A DNA stretch of 64,000 nt from Phoronis australis (taxonomy: Eukaryota; Phoronida; Phoronidae), in the NCBI GenBank assembly GCA_002633005.1, contig NMRA01000422.1, positions 248,001-312,000 of the forward strand. The letters are read 5' to 3'. A program made the position numbers and the translations under genes. Numbering within the stretch: position 1 is the stretch's first letter; each line of letters opens with the position of its first letter. Shown here piece by piece: positions 15,001 through 27,000 of this stretch. Under the pieces are notes generated by a model. It was not told the DNA's origin. It did not search any database and saw only the letters and a list, made by a program, of their open reading frames with translations.

Positions 15001-18000
15001 AAGGTTCTTTGACTGATGGACACAACTGGCGGAGGTCGAGGCGACATATTATGGACTCAGAGACTTACTGATCCGAGAACAGTTTCTGGGAGTATGCCAT
15101 CCTGAGATGTCCGTATTCCTAAGAGAACGGAAACCGAAGACCTTCGACGAGATGTCGGCCATTGTTCAACAGTACATGGACGCCCACTGTACTGGTTTGT
15201 TGGGCAAAGGGTTTGCAAAGAAAGACTTGGGACAGGTAGCCAGAAGACAGGCACCGCAAAGCAACACAGAAGAACGAAAGACAGAAACTCCTCGTTCGTC
15301 AATGACCAGAAACAAGGGTGACATGGAGTGTTTCAATTGTCATCGGAAAGGTCATCTAACCAGGGACTGCTGGATGAAACAATCACAGTCCAAAAGGTCC
15401 GCTGCAAGTGAGCAGTCGTCCTCCACGCAGCAAGAACGGACTAAGAAAGAAGACACCAAGACGGCAGGATTGTGTCAAGCTGTGGTAGCGACGGGTAGCC
15501 CGGTAGAGCATGACATAGTTGATGGCTGTATGAAGTTAGTCGATGGGACATCAATACCGTAGAGACAGCAGACTGTGATAAACACACAGAACCTCCAGCT
15601 GACCACAATATGCCCGTTTGTGACAGTTACGTCAACGAAACAAAGGTACGCATGATGCGTGACACCGGATGCACTAGTGCAGCGGTGAAGACGTCCCTAG
15701 TCAAAGAAGGTCAACTGACGGGGAAACAACACATCTGTGTGTTAATAGATGGGACAGCACGATCCTTTCCCATACCGAAGATTGAGGTAGATACTCCATA
15801 CTTCGTTGGTGAAATCGAGGCGATGTGTATGCGAACACCGATATGCGACCTCATCGTAGGGAATGCTGTTGGCGTCAGCAAGGATCCTGGTCCCAATTGG
15901 CAACCACGAGATAATGTCATGTCCGCAGTCACTACTAGAGCACAGGCTGAGAAGAGAGAGAAACCTATTGAGCCTTTGGCGGTGACTCCATCCGGAGTGG
16001 AAAGTCTCGACGTCAGCAAATTGAAGGACGAGCAACAACATGATCCTTCCCTACGTAAGCTCATGGAACTTGTTGAGAAAGAGAAACCAGCAAGAACACG
16101 TGGTAGAGGTCAATACTGGTATGAGAAGCAGAAGGGGGTCCTATACCAAGTGTATACTGATAACACCAAAGAATTGCGTCAGATAGTTGTCCCTGTCAAA
16201 TATCGACAACAGGTTATGACGCTAGCTCACGAGTCAATCGTTGGTGGGCACCTCGGTGTGAAGAAGACCAGTTATAGAATAGCCAGTAGCTTTTATTGAC
16301 CAGGAGTTGGCAGCGACATAAATCGTTTCTGCAGATCATGTGACATCTGCCAGCGAACAACTCCTAAGGGCAGGATCTCTAAAGTGCCATTGGGCGAGAT
16401 GCCACTTATGGAAGAACCGTCCCAGCGTATCGCTGTTAATTTGATTGGTCCTGTGTCGCCGATCACAGACAGAGGCAACCGGTACATTCTCACTATAATA
16501 GGCTATGCCACAAGATACCCAGAGGCAGTCCCTCTACCCAGAATAGAAGCTGAACGAGTCGCAGAAGCATTGCTTGAAACCTTCTGTAGAATCGGCTTTC
16601 CAAAGGAGGTACTTAGTGACTGTGGGACACAGTTTACCTCAGAAGTACTGAAAGAAGTTGCACGGTTGATATCCATGAAGCAACTGTTCACTACTCCGTA
16701 CAATCCGGAATGCAATGGATTGTGTTGGATACCAAGTCCTAATATTGTTACCAGCCGACAGGAACAAACTGCTGCTGCAGTGGAGGGGTCCCTATGAAGT
16801 GACCGAGGTACTCAACAAAATGGACTACCGAGTAAGGGTTGGTGGAAAGACCAAGACATATCATGCCAACCTGTTGAAACTCTACATATCTCGTGACCAA
16901 AGTGGGGCTGCAAGTAAAGATGATACAGATCAGAATACTGACATCGCAGCCATAGCTGTACTTCAGCCTGAAATGGACAATGAAGTTGCTGTTGTCGATG
17001 ATGAACATCTACTAGAGCTGGGATCGACAAACCAAAAAGAAACAAAAGATGTAAAGATATCAGACGAGGTCACTAGTATCAGAAAATTTGCAGTTGAACC
17101 TTTAAATGGAAACAAAATGGCCGCCACAGCCGCCATCTTGGATCCGATTTTGACGAAAAACAATAGACTTCCAGTACTTCAGGAAGTACGTGTTATGTGT
17201 AAATTTCGTGATGATCGGACGAAAATTGCGACCTGTATCGTGCGAACAAACAAAAAAAAATGAAAGCGCTCTGAGGAGCGAAACTTGGCGAAATTAACCA
17301 AAAAAAAAACACGTTCGAGAGGACGAGAAAAGACGACGACAGAGATGATGACGAAGATGACAGCTATGACGACGATGGTGGCGATAATGGACAACCCTAG
17401 TTATGATATCATTCATATAACGAACGTAGAGGTCAGAAATCACTAAGAAATAGGCTACAGTCTTGAGCGACACTTGGCAAAATTAACTGAAGAAAAGACA
17501 ACGTCGGAGATGATGATGAAGATGACAAATATGATGATGGTGGTGGCCATGATGAAGAACATCATAACATTCATATGACGAATTTAGATGTCATAAATCA
17601 TTTAAGAAATAGGCTGCAGTCTAGTTCAATAGAAGCTAAACCAACCTGAATGCAGCAAGAGCGCTCAACAAAGGAGCAGCGTTATCACAAAATCTCAAAT
17701 AACTCGAAAAGTAGACGTCGTAGAGAAAAATGGAAAGCATCTTCTGAAAGCCCGTTCAAAGCTCTCTATCTAAACAGATGGTATCACCTAATTCCGTAAA
17801 TTTTTCGAAAAAAATGAAATTTTGCGTCAAATAACTCGAAAACGGTAAGTCTGAGGAAAAAATTGTTACAAGCCATTTGAAAGGTAATACTTCAAAGAAT
17901 CTACATGCAAAAAATCACGTCTTTTTCTCTTCCCGTTTAAAATCGCACTCCAGACGACTGAAAATTGGTCAACATGCGCCATATCCGCCATCTTGAAGGC

Positions 18001-21000
18001 AACTTCCGGTTTTTTGGTTTTGTATAATAGCATGTTACGAGAAACTAATACCTGTAAAAATTCGAAGGAATTGGTTTGATAATGCGCCCTCTAGAGGAGA
18101 AAACGTTTTTAAGCCAAAATCGAGGTGCGCATGCGCGATCGCCGATATTTCCGCCATCTTAAGCCGGAAGTGAACAATTTCCAGTATACTTGTAGCAAGC
18201 TTCCTGTCCATTTACTGTGCCGATTCTTAGCTTTTTACGTAAAAAATTGTAGCTTCCAGAAGCATTTGAACCACAGCCGCCATCTTGGATCCGATTTTGA
18301 CGAAAAACAATAGGCTTCCAGTTCTTCCGGAAGTACGTGTTATGTGTAAATTTCGTGATGATTGGACGAAAATTGCGACCTGTATCGTGCGAACAAAAAA
18401 AAAACAAACTTAGTGTCAGAGCAATATACTTGGCGAAATTTATTTCGCCAAGTAAAAACAAAGTTAGTGTCAGAGCAATATACTTGGCGAAATTTATTTC
18501 GCCAAGTAATGAAAGCGCTCCGAGGAGCGAACCTTGGCGAAATTAACCAGAAAGATGACAATAAAGATGATGACGAAGATGACGAATATGACGACGATGG
18601 TGGCGAGGATGAACAAAAGAAGTAATAATAATATACACATGACGAACGTAGAAGTCCGAAATCTGTAAGAAAAAGGCTACAGTCTTGTGCGACACTTAGC
18701 GAAATTAACGGAAAAGACAACGACGGAGATGATTACGAAGGTGATGACGATGATGACGAATATGATGATGGTGGTGGCGATGATGAACAACATCACAACA
18801 TTCATATGACGAACTTAGATGTCATAAATCAATACGAAATAGGCTACAGTCTACTTCAATAGAAGATGAACGAACATCAATACAGCAGGAGCGCTCAACA
18901 AAGGAACAGCGTTATCAGAAAATCTCAAATAACTCGAATAGTAGACGTCCTAGCGAAAAATGGAAAACATCTTCTGAAAGCCCGTTCAAAATTCTATCTA
19001 AATTGTTAGTATCACACAATTCCGTAAATCTTTTCGAAAAAAAATGAAATTTTGAGTTTTTTAAAGAAATTCAAAGTCAAATAACTCGAAAACGGTTAGT
19101 CTGAGAAAAAATTGTTACAGGCCATTTGAAAGAATATACTTCAAAGAATCCACATGCAAAAAATCACGTCTTTTTGTCTTCCCGTGGGTCAACATGCGCC
19201 AGATCCGCCATCTTGAAAGCAACTTCCGGATTTTTGGCTTTGTATAATAGCATGTCATAAGAAACTAATACCTGTAAAAATTCGAAGGAATTGGTCTTAT
19301 AATGCGCCCTCTACAGGAGAAAACGTTTTTAGGCCAAAATCGAGGTGGGCATGCGCGATCGCCGATATTTCCGCCATCTTTAAACGGAAGTAAACAATTT
19401 CCGGTATACTTATAGCAAACTTCCGGTCCATTTATTGTGCTGATTCTTAGCCTGTTACGTAAAAAATTGTAGCCTCCAGAAGCATTTGAGCCTTTAAATG
19501 AAAACAAAATGGCCGCCACAGCCGCCATTTTGGCTCCGATTTTGACGAAGAACAATAGGCTTCCAGTACTTCCGGAAGTACGTCTTATGTGTAAATTTCG
19601 TGACGATCGGACGAAAATTGCGACCTGTATCGTGCGAACAAAAAAAACAAACTTAGTGGAAGAGCAACATACTTGGCGAAAGTAATAAGTAGAATGTTAC
19701 ATTATGGGTTGAAATCAACAAGATAATTAGATGAGCTATAGCAGTTGAAGCATAAAGACTTGCTACAGTGTACAGAGGAAATTGTACGCCAGAGCCATCT
19801 CGTGGAAGATTCTAGAAAGGATCTTGGCAAGGGCAAGGGTTAACGAACAGGAAGTTAACTAAGAGCTTGTCACTTGCATTGTTGGTAGTAAGGTACTACC
19901 TGAAGTGTTGCGTCATCAGCCAGAGACTGTGACCAGCAAGAAGAGTCGCTTGTAGAAGAAATTGCCTGCAAGTGTTGCATCACCAGAGACAGTGACCAGC
20001 AAGTACACTGTCGCTATACAGTGTGTGTAGTTCGAAGATTCACCAACAGGACAGGCATCCAATAAGTAGAGAGTCCTAGCTTGGATAGCAGATAAGACAT
20101 TTGATTGTTTTGGTTGTTTGATTAAAGTAATCTTTAAAGAGGGCGCTAGCGTAGTTACTCTTTGTAGTTGATTGCTTAACTAACAATAGGTTTCATAATT
20201 AGGGGTTATCATATAATAAATTAATTACTGGATTTGATTATTCACTCTCCATCTACGCACAATCTCAAACCATAGCTACCTTTTAAACAAACCCACAGTC
20301 AATCGTCTGACAGCTGTTATGTTACACTCTCTCTCAGTACTGCAAGAGTAACGGTATGAAGTGGTCATACTACGCATGTAATATGGATTTTTCACTGATT
20401 AGTGGAAAGTGATCAAGAAATATACGGACATTCCGATCAGCAAAAAAATGACATTACAATATTTCGGCTGGTTGATGTTGAGAAGAGCATCAGCCGAGAG
20501 ATGCCATCGCAGCTTGCGGTTGCTGCAGTCCGCAACAGCTTTAACAGACACTTTTTGAACACGTTATTGTTTTGTGACACACTCAAAATAACACAGCGTA
20601 AAATAAAACGATTCACTGTAGTTTCCATTTATTCTCAGACCAGATGTTTACAACAAATATTCACAAAGTGGCATGCTCATCTTACATGGATTTCTGTGAG
20701 TTAGGTTCCTTCGCAGCGACCGCGTGTGACCAGATTGGCGCTGCAAATTTCAACGCCATGACAGCAGTGATTCATTTTATGAACGTATCCCTGCATGCAC
20801 GACTTAATCTTTAGGATGTAAACCTTTATCATGGAGTGTTGACGTTTGATAACGATTATCACCACCCTACTCCCAACCCCCAACTCCCACCGCCATCACT
20901 AGCAACCCATCCCCACCGTCACCAGTAACCCACCCCAACACACGCGCATCATTTGTATTCACTTTCGCCAAAGGTCAATCTAGAATACTTTTATTTACTT

Positions 21001-24000
21001 TTCAGGATATACGAATTGTTTGCTGGGTGACTCACTCACAATTTACGAGGGTAGTAGCACATCTCAGCCGCCCATTCGTCGATTATGCGGCTCCAAAAGC
21101 CGTTTTTCCGCATCTGCAAAAGGGAACATGTTATTAGTATTCTCCACTGACAGCAGCCTTTCGTACTCGGGGTTCAACGCCACCTTCCGTCGTACCTGTA
21201 AGTTTTGATAATAGAGCGAATTCACCTGTAGTTCTAGTTTAACCGTTTGATATGTGATTCACTACAACAATCTTACAGCCAGCCTTTGTCAGTTAAAGTC
21301 TGACAATTTCAAAGTCGGGAGCATGGTCAATATGGCGTTTGGATGATCCCTCGATCATGTGAATACACATTCTAGCCTGTGTTTGCTTATCGATTGATAA
21401 TGATGGCGTAGCACAGTAAGTAATTATTCAGAAGTTGGGAAGACGAGTTGGGTGGAAAGCGATAAGAAGAATTGGAAAAATAACGTATTATAGGCAAAAC
21501 TATCAAATTTTCCGACACGAGTTAGAAAGTTAAATATCGTACCCAAAGTTAGAAAAATAGCACTGAGCGATGTTAACAGAAACGTTTTGCTATCGGTATA
21601 TCTCAGAAAGATGTTTTGTTCCTATGCGACAGTTGTAGACAATGTAGTGTGGCTACTTAACAATGTAAAAGATAGTATTTTCGGCTATGCAAATGTCTCT
21701 GCACTCAAGAACAAGGAAATTTCAAAGATATTTTCCCGATTCTTTTTGTTAATCTGAAAATCTCATGAAAATTATTTGACTGCAAAGCAATGTAGCTTCC
21801 ACTCATTTTCAACTTATGGTCTTTCAAACTTAATCATATGTTTTCAAAATATTACCGGAATGAAACGCGGAATTTGGGCAGGCTTTTTGAATTTCTGGCG
21901 GTGCACTAACACTACAGCTTTAACGGTTGGCCGGCATTAAATTCACTTTCAATAAATTGTCATTAAAAACGCAGATGCATGCAGAGCTATAATCTTAGCA
22001 AAGTTCCTATTTTAGTAAAGTCTCTTAATTAATGAAACTTTCCGAATCCTAAACTGGCGAAAATAAAGAAAAGATTGTTTTTAAAACACATTCCATACGA
22101 GTATGTAGGATTTAGTACGAGTATAAGGATTTAGGACACGTACTCGTAATTCCCATAAGGCAACGCTTTTTTACCATTACGTAACGGTGATCCGACCACC
22201 GCTATACCCCTATTGACAATTTTAATTTACTATCTACTTAATTCCTTGATGTTTTAAATGAAATTTGGCAACCAAGTTTCCATTGGTACGGCCACGACAT
22301 CTTTTGAATTCAGATAGGGTTTGACGTATTTTATTTCACCTAGCGACCTGTTTTCGTAAATTTCAAGTCTGTTTTGGCGTCTGCCTCCATTTCTGCCAAA
22401 CTGCTAAAACTGTCGTAATATAAAATTTGACAAATATGTTTATATTAAGGAGAGCAGGATCTACGTCAATTTTTGGACGGGGTGACTAATTTGACGCACT
22501 TCTGGCTTTGGTTTTTACATTGGTCCGACGCCCTTTAGCGATAGTTTTGGAATTTGTTCAAGTGAACGTGAGCTCCTGACTGTTGGATTTTCTTAACCAT
22601 GGGTTAAGTTTGCACATGGAGCCTTGTTGAGAATTAATTTGGCGGTATCCATTCTTGTCAGCAAAATACCTTAAGCAGATGACAGCGTTTTCTGTCGGCT
22701 GCCTTGATGCAGAATATCGCTCGCTGTACACATTGCCGTGCATCAAACTAGACTTTAAGGAACAACGAAATTATGGTCTATTTCGATAATGAAAGACAAT
22801 GCGAAAAGACAGTTGTCCAGGATATCCTCTCATTCTCGTGCGTTCAATTTGCCACTGACCGCGTGTACCATATGGAAACGACGTGTAGGTATATAATTCT
22901 GCGTATTGAAAAGTGCTTTTGGTTTTTTGATGGTTGTAATAATCAATGTGACTGCTAAAGAATAAGACGGTGAAATATTTTTGCACCAAGGGACTGACTT
23001 TTTTTTTTTTTTTCTATTTTACCTCTTTCAACGCAGCCTGTGGTGGAGAACTAACGACACCAACCGGAACCCTCGCGTCCTCTTCGCATCTACCTACCTA
23101 CCATCGAAATTTTGCCTGCAGATGGACTATTACAGTTAAACAAAACAGGATTGTTGAAATCATATTAAGGTATGTTCATTAGCTAATTGCAGTAATCTTG
23201 CTCGTTTTCACAATTATACACTGTGTTTTAAAACTGTGTCAAAGATCAAAAGTTCAACTCAGCTATCATCAAAATAACATTGTTTGTACATTGTCAACTC
23301 CTAAAAATTATCATTTTTAGACAAGTGAAAAACACAATAGCCAATACTCAGCAATGAAATAGAGCAGACGGCCATCGGAACATTTTTTCTCAAGTGCCTG
23401 GAGAAAAATACTTGTTGAGTGTGTTAGTATTAACCAAACACAATTCCTTTGGGATATTTAGGGAACCATAAACGGTCGTACCGGTTACCTTTCTGTAACA
23501 ATGACGAATCAAATTATCTGCCATCTTGTAATCTCATTTTTTTGACCTTATAACGTCATGTAGTTATCTGAGTGCCAGCTAAGTAAAAAATGAAAATGGC
23601 GGAGTGATAAGCGAACGGTGAAAAGTCGAATCTTCGAGGGAATAAATTCTTTCGAAGGGGTTGATTTCCGTGCAGTTATAATCGCCGTATTATTTATGCA
23701 AATAAATGTTTTCACGAGATAGCAATTTCGACGATTGCAGGTGAAATAAGTCGAGTGTGATATGTATGATACTAAATGTGGATTCAACCACCGCATCACC
23801 TTCCTAGTGGCCACTTTGGTCTTGACAAGGAACTGAGTATTTTTGGATGAGCGTTTCTGGATTATCGCTAGAGAGCCAATTGGCGGATTTCAATGAAATT
23901 TGACACAGAGGTGTGTAGCAACAATGCGCTAGCACCAGTCGATTTTAGAGTGGGTTCAATTGCCGCAGTAACACCTAGTGGCCGATTGGTCTCGATAAAG

Positions 24001-27000
24001 GGTTTTGTGTACCGATGGATGCATTCCAATGAAACTTGAAAAAACGCACGAGGCAACAGTGTCCTGGCACCAGACAGCGTTTGAGCAGATTCGAACATTG
24101 CCTTAGAGACCGTGTTGGTCTCGTCAAGCGTCTTTTTCATTTCTTTTGAGGGCAGAGTGTTTCTGGATGATGTATAGAGAACCAATGGAGGGACTTTGAC
24201 GAAACTTGACACTGAAGAGAACTCTGTGGGAAAACACTGAACTGATAACAGTAAATGACTAACAGGCTTTGTACGTTCCTGTTCTGGTAAAAATGATAGT
24301 ACAGACTGTATGTATAGTAAACTGTCAGGTTGGGTTCATACACAGAATGCATCTAGCATAGAAATTTAATCTTAAAGTTGAAATAGATGTCCATCGGTCG
24401 GGTACACACACGCGCCGAAGCGAAGTCGATGTTCAAAATTGCCAAAAGTAGAGCATTTTACGGCGTACTTGAATGCCATGTGTACCCTGTCTGGGAATGG
24501 CGCGCTACTTGCGTGTGTCGATTTCGCAACCTCAGATAGGGTTGTTACAAACGGTAGCCCAATCGAGAAATGATTTTCCAGTCCCGTGGTGGTGGATCCC
24601 AGCAGTAATATAGTACATAATATGCTGAAAGCACCATCGTTCCAGTGCAACCTGGTACAGTTGCTCATGAGGAGTTCGGACAGTCAAGAAGATTTGGATT
24701 ATGAAAACTACCTACATATATTTTGGGAGTTGTTATCATAAAATGTTTCAAAGCTTGAACTGGAAGTCACAGTTGTTAATTGTAGTTCTCAAGTGATTAT
24801 TTTATTTTTTATACCTAAACACGAAAACCTACATGTAGCAAAGCCATCAGAATGTGGAAAAATTGCCACCCAAAACTCACTTTTGTGTAAACGACCAATG
24901 AAATCTTTTGAGCGTAGTATGTTGCCTTAGAAATGCAATTTATATCCAACAATATGAATCCTCTACCACGTAACACATGTCAACACTTTCATCGCCAGTA
25001 ATCGTGAGTACTGATGTGAAATTTATAATGAAGTACTTTTAATTGGCACTAGATTGCGCTTGTACTAATGACGAGTCCGTACTGTACTCATGCAAAATTC
25101 AAACGAACATTATGACATTTTTTCACTCTGTGTTTGCATTTGATACTACAATTTCTCATAACTTTATTTCACGTGAAAACCTTAGGGACATTGAATTTAT
25201 TTTCAGTGTTTCAACAAGCTTTAGGAATCCATNAATTTAAAAGTCAAAGTTTCGTTTTGTTGACAATCATAATAACAGTAAATCCAATACACTCCATGGT
25301 ACAAACATGTTTCACTCCCTAAGTACAACCTGGTTATACGAGATGGAAATTAGAAAACTTAGACCTTTGACCACAAAAATATTCTTTTTCCTTTAATTTA
25401 AAGCTACTGAACTTCATACAAATATAGGGCCTTTCATACTAACATCGACGCATCGACGTTTTTGGGAGTTAATGTCAGTATGAACACTTAAACTTTGGTC
25501 CTGGAAGGAAGTTAACAGCGCCAGTTAACTTCGCACTAAACAGGTGGATTTAATTGCTTTGCGTCAATGCTGCCACGCAGTATAAACGATCAACTTCGGT
25601 CCTATCGAAGTTATTGCCAGGGGCCACTGTTATCATTAACAATTGCATAGTAGTGTGATGGCTAATAGTTGCTTATACCTTGCTATAATAATCACCAATC
25701 AATTCAAAAATAAGTTTTATGTCAATTAACACATGTAAATGTTCCCAAGTTGTCACATCTTAGCGTGCAGTGCTACCTTGCGATACCTTCGATCACGACA
25801 GCGTCACCTACTGTTTACTTCGAAGTTCATTAACTACGGAAGCCAGAATGAACGGTCCAGTTAACTTCGCAGTGTACGCCGATGCTCCGCTCAGACAAGA
25901 GTTAAGTCAATGTGAAAGGGCCCCAAGGTAGACCATAAGCCACTTAATCTTCTTTAGCTGGATCTGCTCACTTAGCTTCACAGGCAAATAATCCATGTTT
26001 TGTGACTACAAACGCGCATTTCTGAGCTCAGATAACTGAATTCATAGGTTCATGAGCTGCAGTTCGTAAGTGCGTACGTTGCGTTGTCTGGGTAGCCTTC
26101 CTTATCCAACAATTGTTGAAGGCACACTCTGCAATAAAGACAAAAAATTTTAATAACAGATGGGTAAAAGCTATCAGTATAAGACAACTTAACTTGCTGG
26201 ATATTTATCGTGCTGTTCATACAACACTGATTTTTAAAACTTCCTGACTTATATACAGAGCCTAGAAAATAGTCTTCAAACTCAAAATTTAACCAATCAC
26301 TCCAGGACTCAAGTGCAAGACTAGTCTGCAAGTTTACTTCAAGCATGCACTGCAGAGGGTCAGTTTTCCCCATACTGTTTTGAATGAAGTTTTAATCCTG
26401 GATTCGCGACATTCAAAACAATTTTTTTCTATACAATTTGAATACAAAACATGCACATGGTCACCTATCATGCTATCACAATCTAGAACAAACCGTGCAC
26501 ATTACAAAACTTAATGTGTTAATAAAACTTGGACTTCAGGCTAACCAGGTATCGTATCCTGTAACTTTTTAGTTCAAGTTCTATGACAAATTAATTAATA
26601 TTTTAATCAAATGATGAAACTGTTGGCAACTGCAATAAACTACAATTCCCATTATTTTGATGAACTTTTCATTGTTTAATTCGTTAATCTGATAAGAAAA
26701 GGCACAACTCTAAATAATGAGCAGAGCTAGTTGAATTCTAACTAGCTCTCTCCAGCCAGCATAGAACTTCTCACTAATGCTTCATGGACATTTAGCCGGC
26801 ACAACCAGGGTTAGAACTGAAAGTTTAATCTCACATGTATACTTCCGCGGGTACTTTTTGAAACTTATAGCAAAACCAAGAAGCTTTACATTGACTTGAC
26901 CAAATGGCTACAAGAATCAGTGAGCTTGTTAAATATTATAAGCCCATTGGCTAAACCAAGGACATATTTCATATTGTTTCAAATTCAAACCCTGATAGCA

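Larger units (their letters stand above)
11909..20312 (+). mobile_element. Gmr1-like Ty3/gypsy LTR retrotransposon, RT-deleted
   Basis: LTR ends are TGTCAGA (11909) and TCTGACA (14251 and 20312), perfect short inverted repeats. Flanks are GCTGC (11904-11908) and GCTGT (20313-20317), a 4/5 target duplication. Direct copies at 12173-12797 and 19683-20312 share nearly every base. Inside are gag, protease and integrase but no reverse transcriptase or RNase H. The integrase zinc finger follows the protease directly, the order described for Gmr1-like deuterostome elements. The region where RT would lie is replaced by a tandem repeat array. Inactive: two stops, one frame change, catalytic loss. Confidence 0.88.

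Noticed and set aside
18337-18625. Acidic frame (Asp/Glu runs) as a gene
   Set aside because: It is created by the repeated GAY tract of the satellite unit; other copies break the frame.
24372-24668. Minus-strand 98-codon frame with a signal-peptide-like stretch (AFSILCTILLLGSTTTG)
   Set aside because: No recognised domain, no promoter or splice context, and it lies in an intron; cannot be separated from chance.
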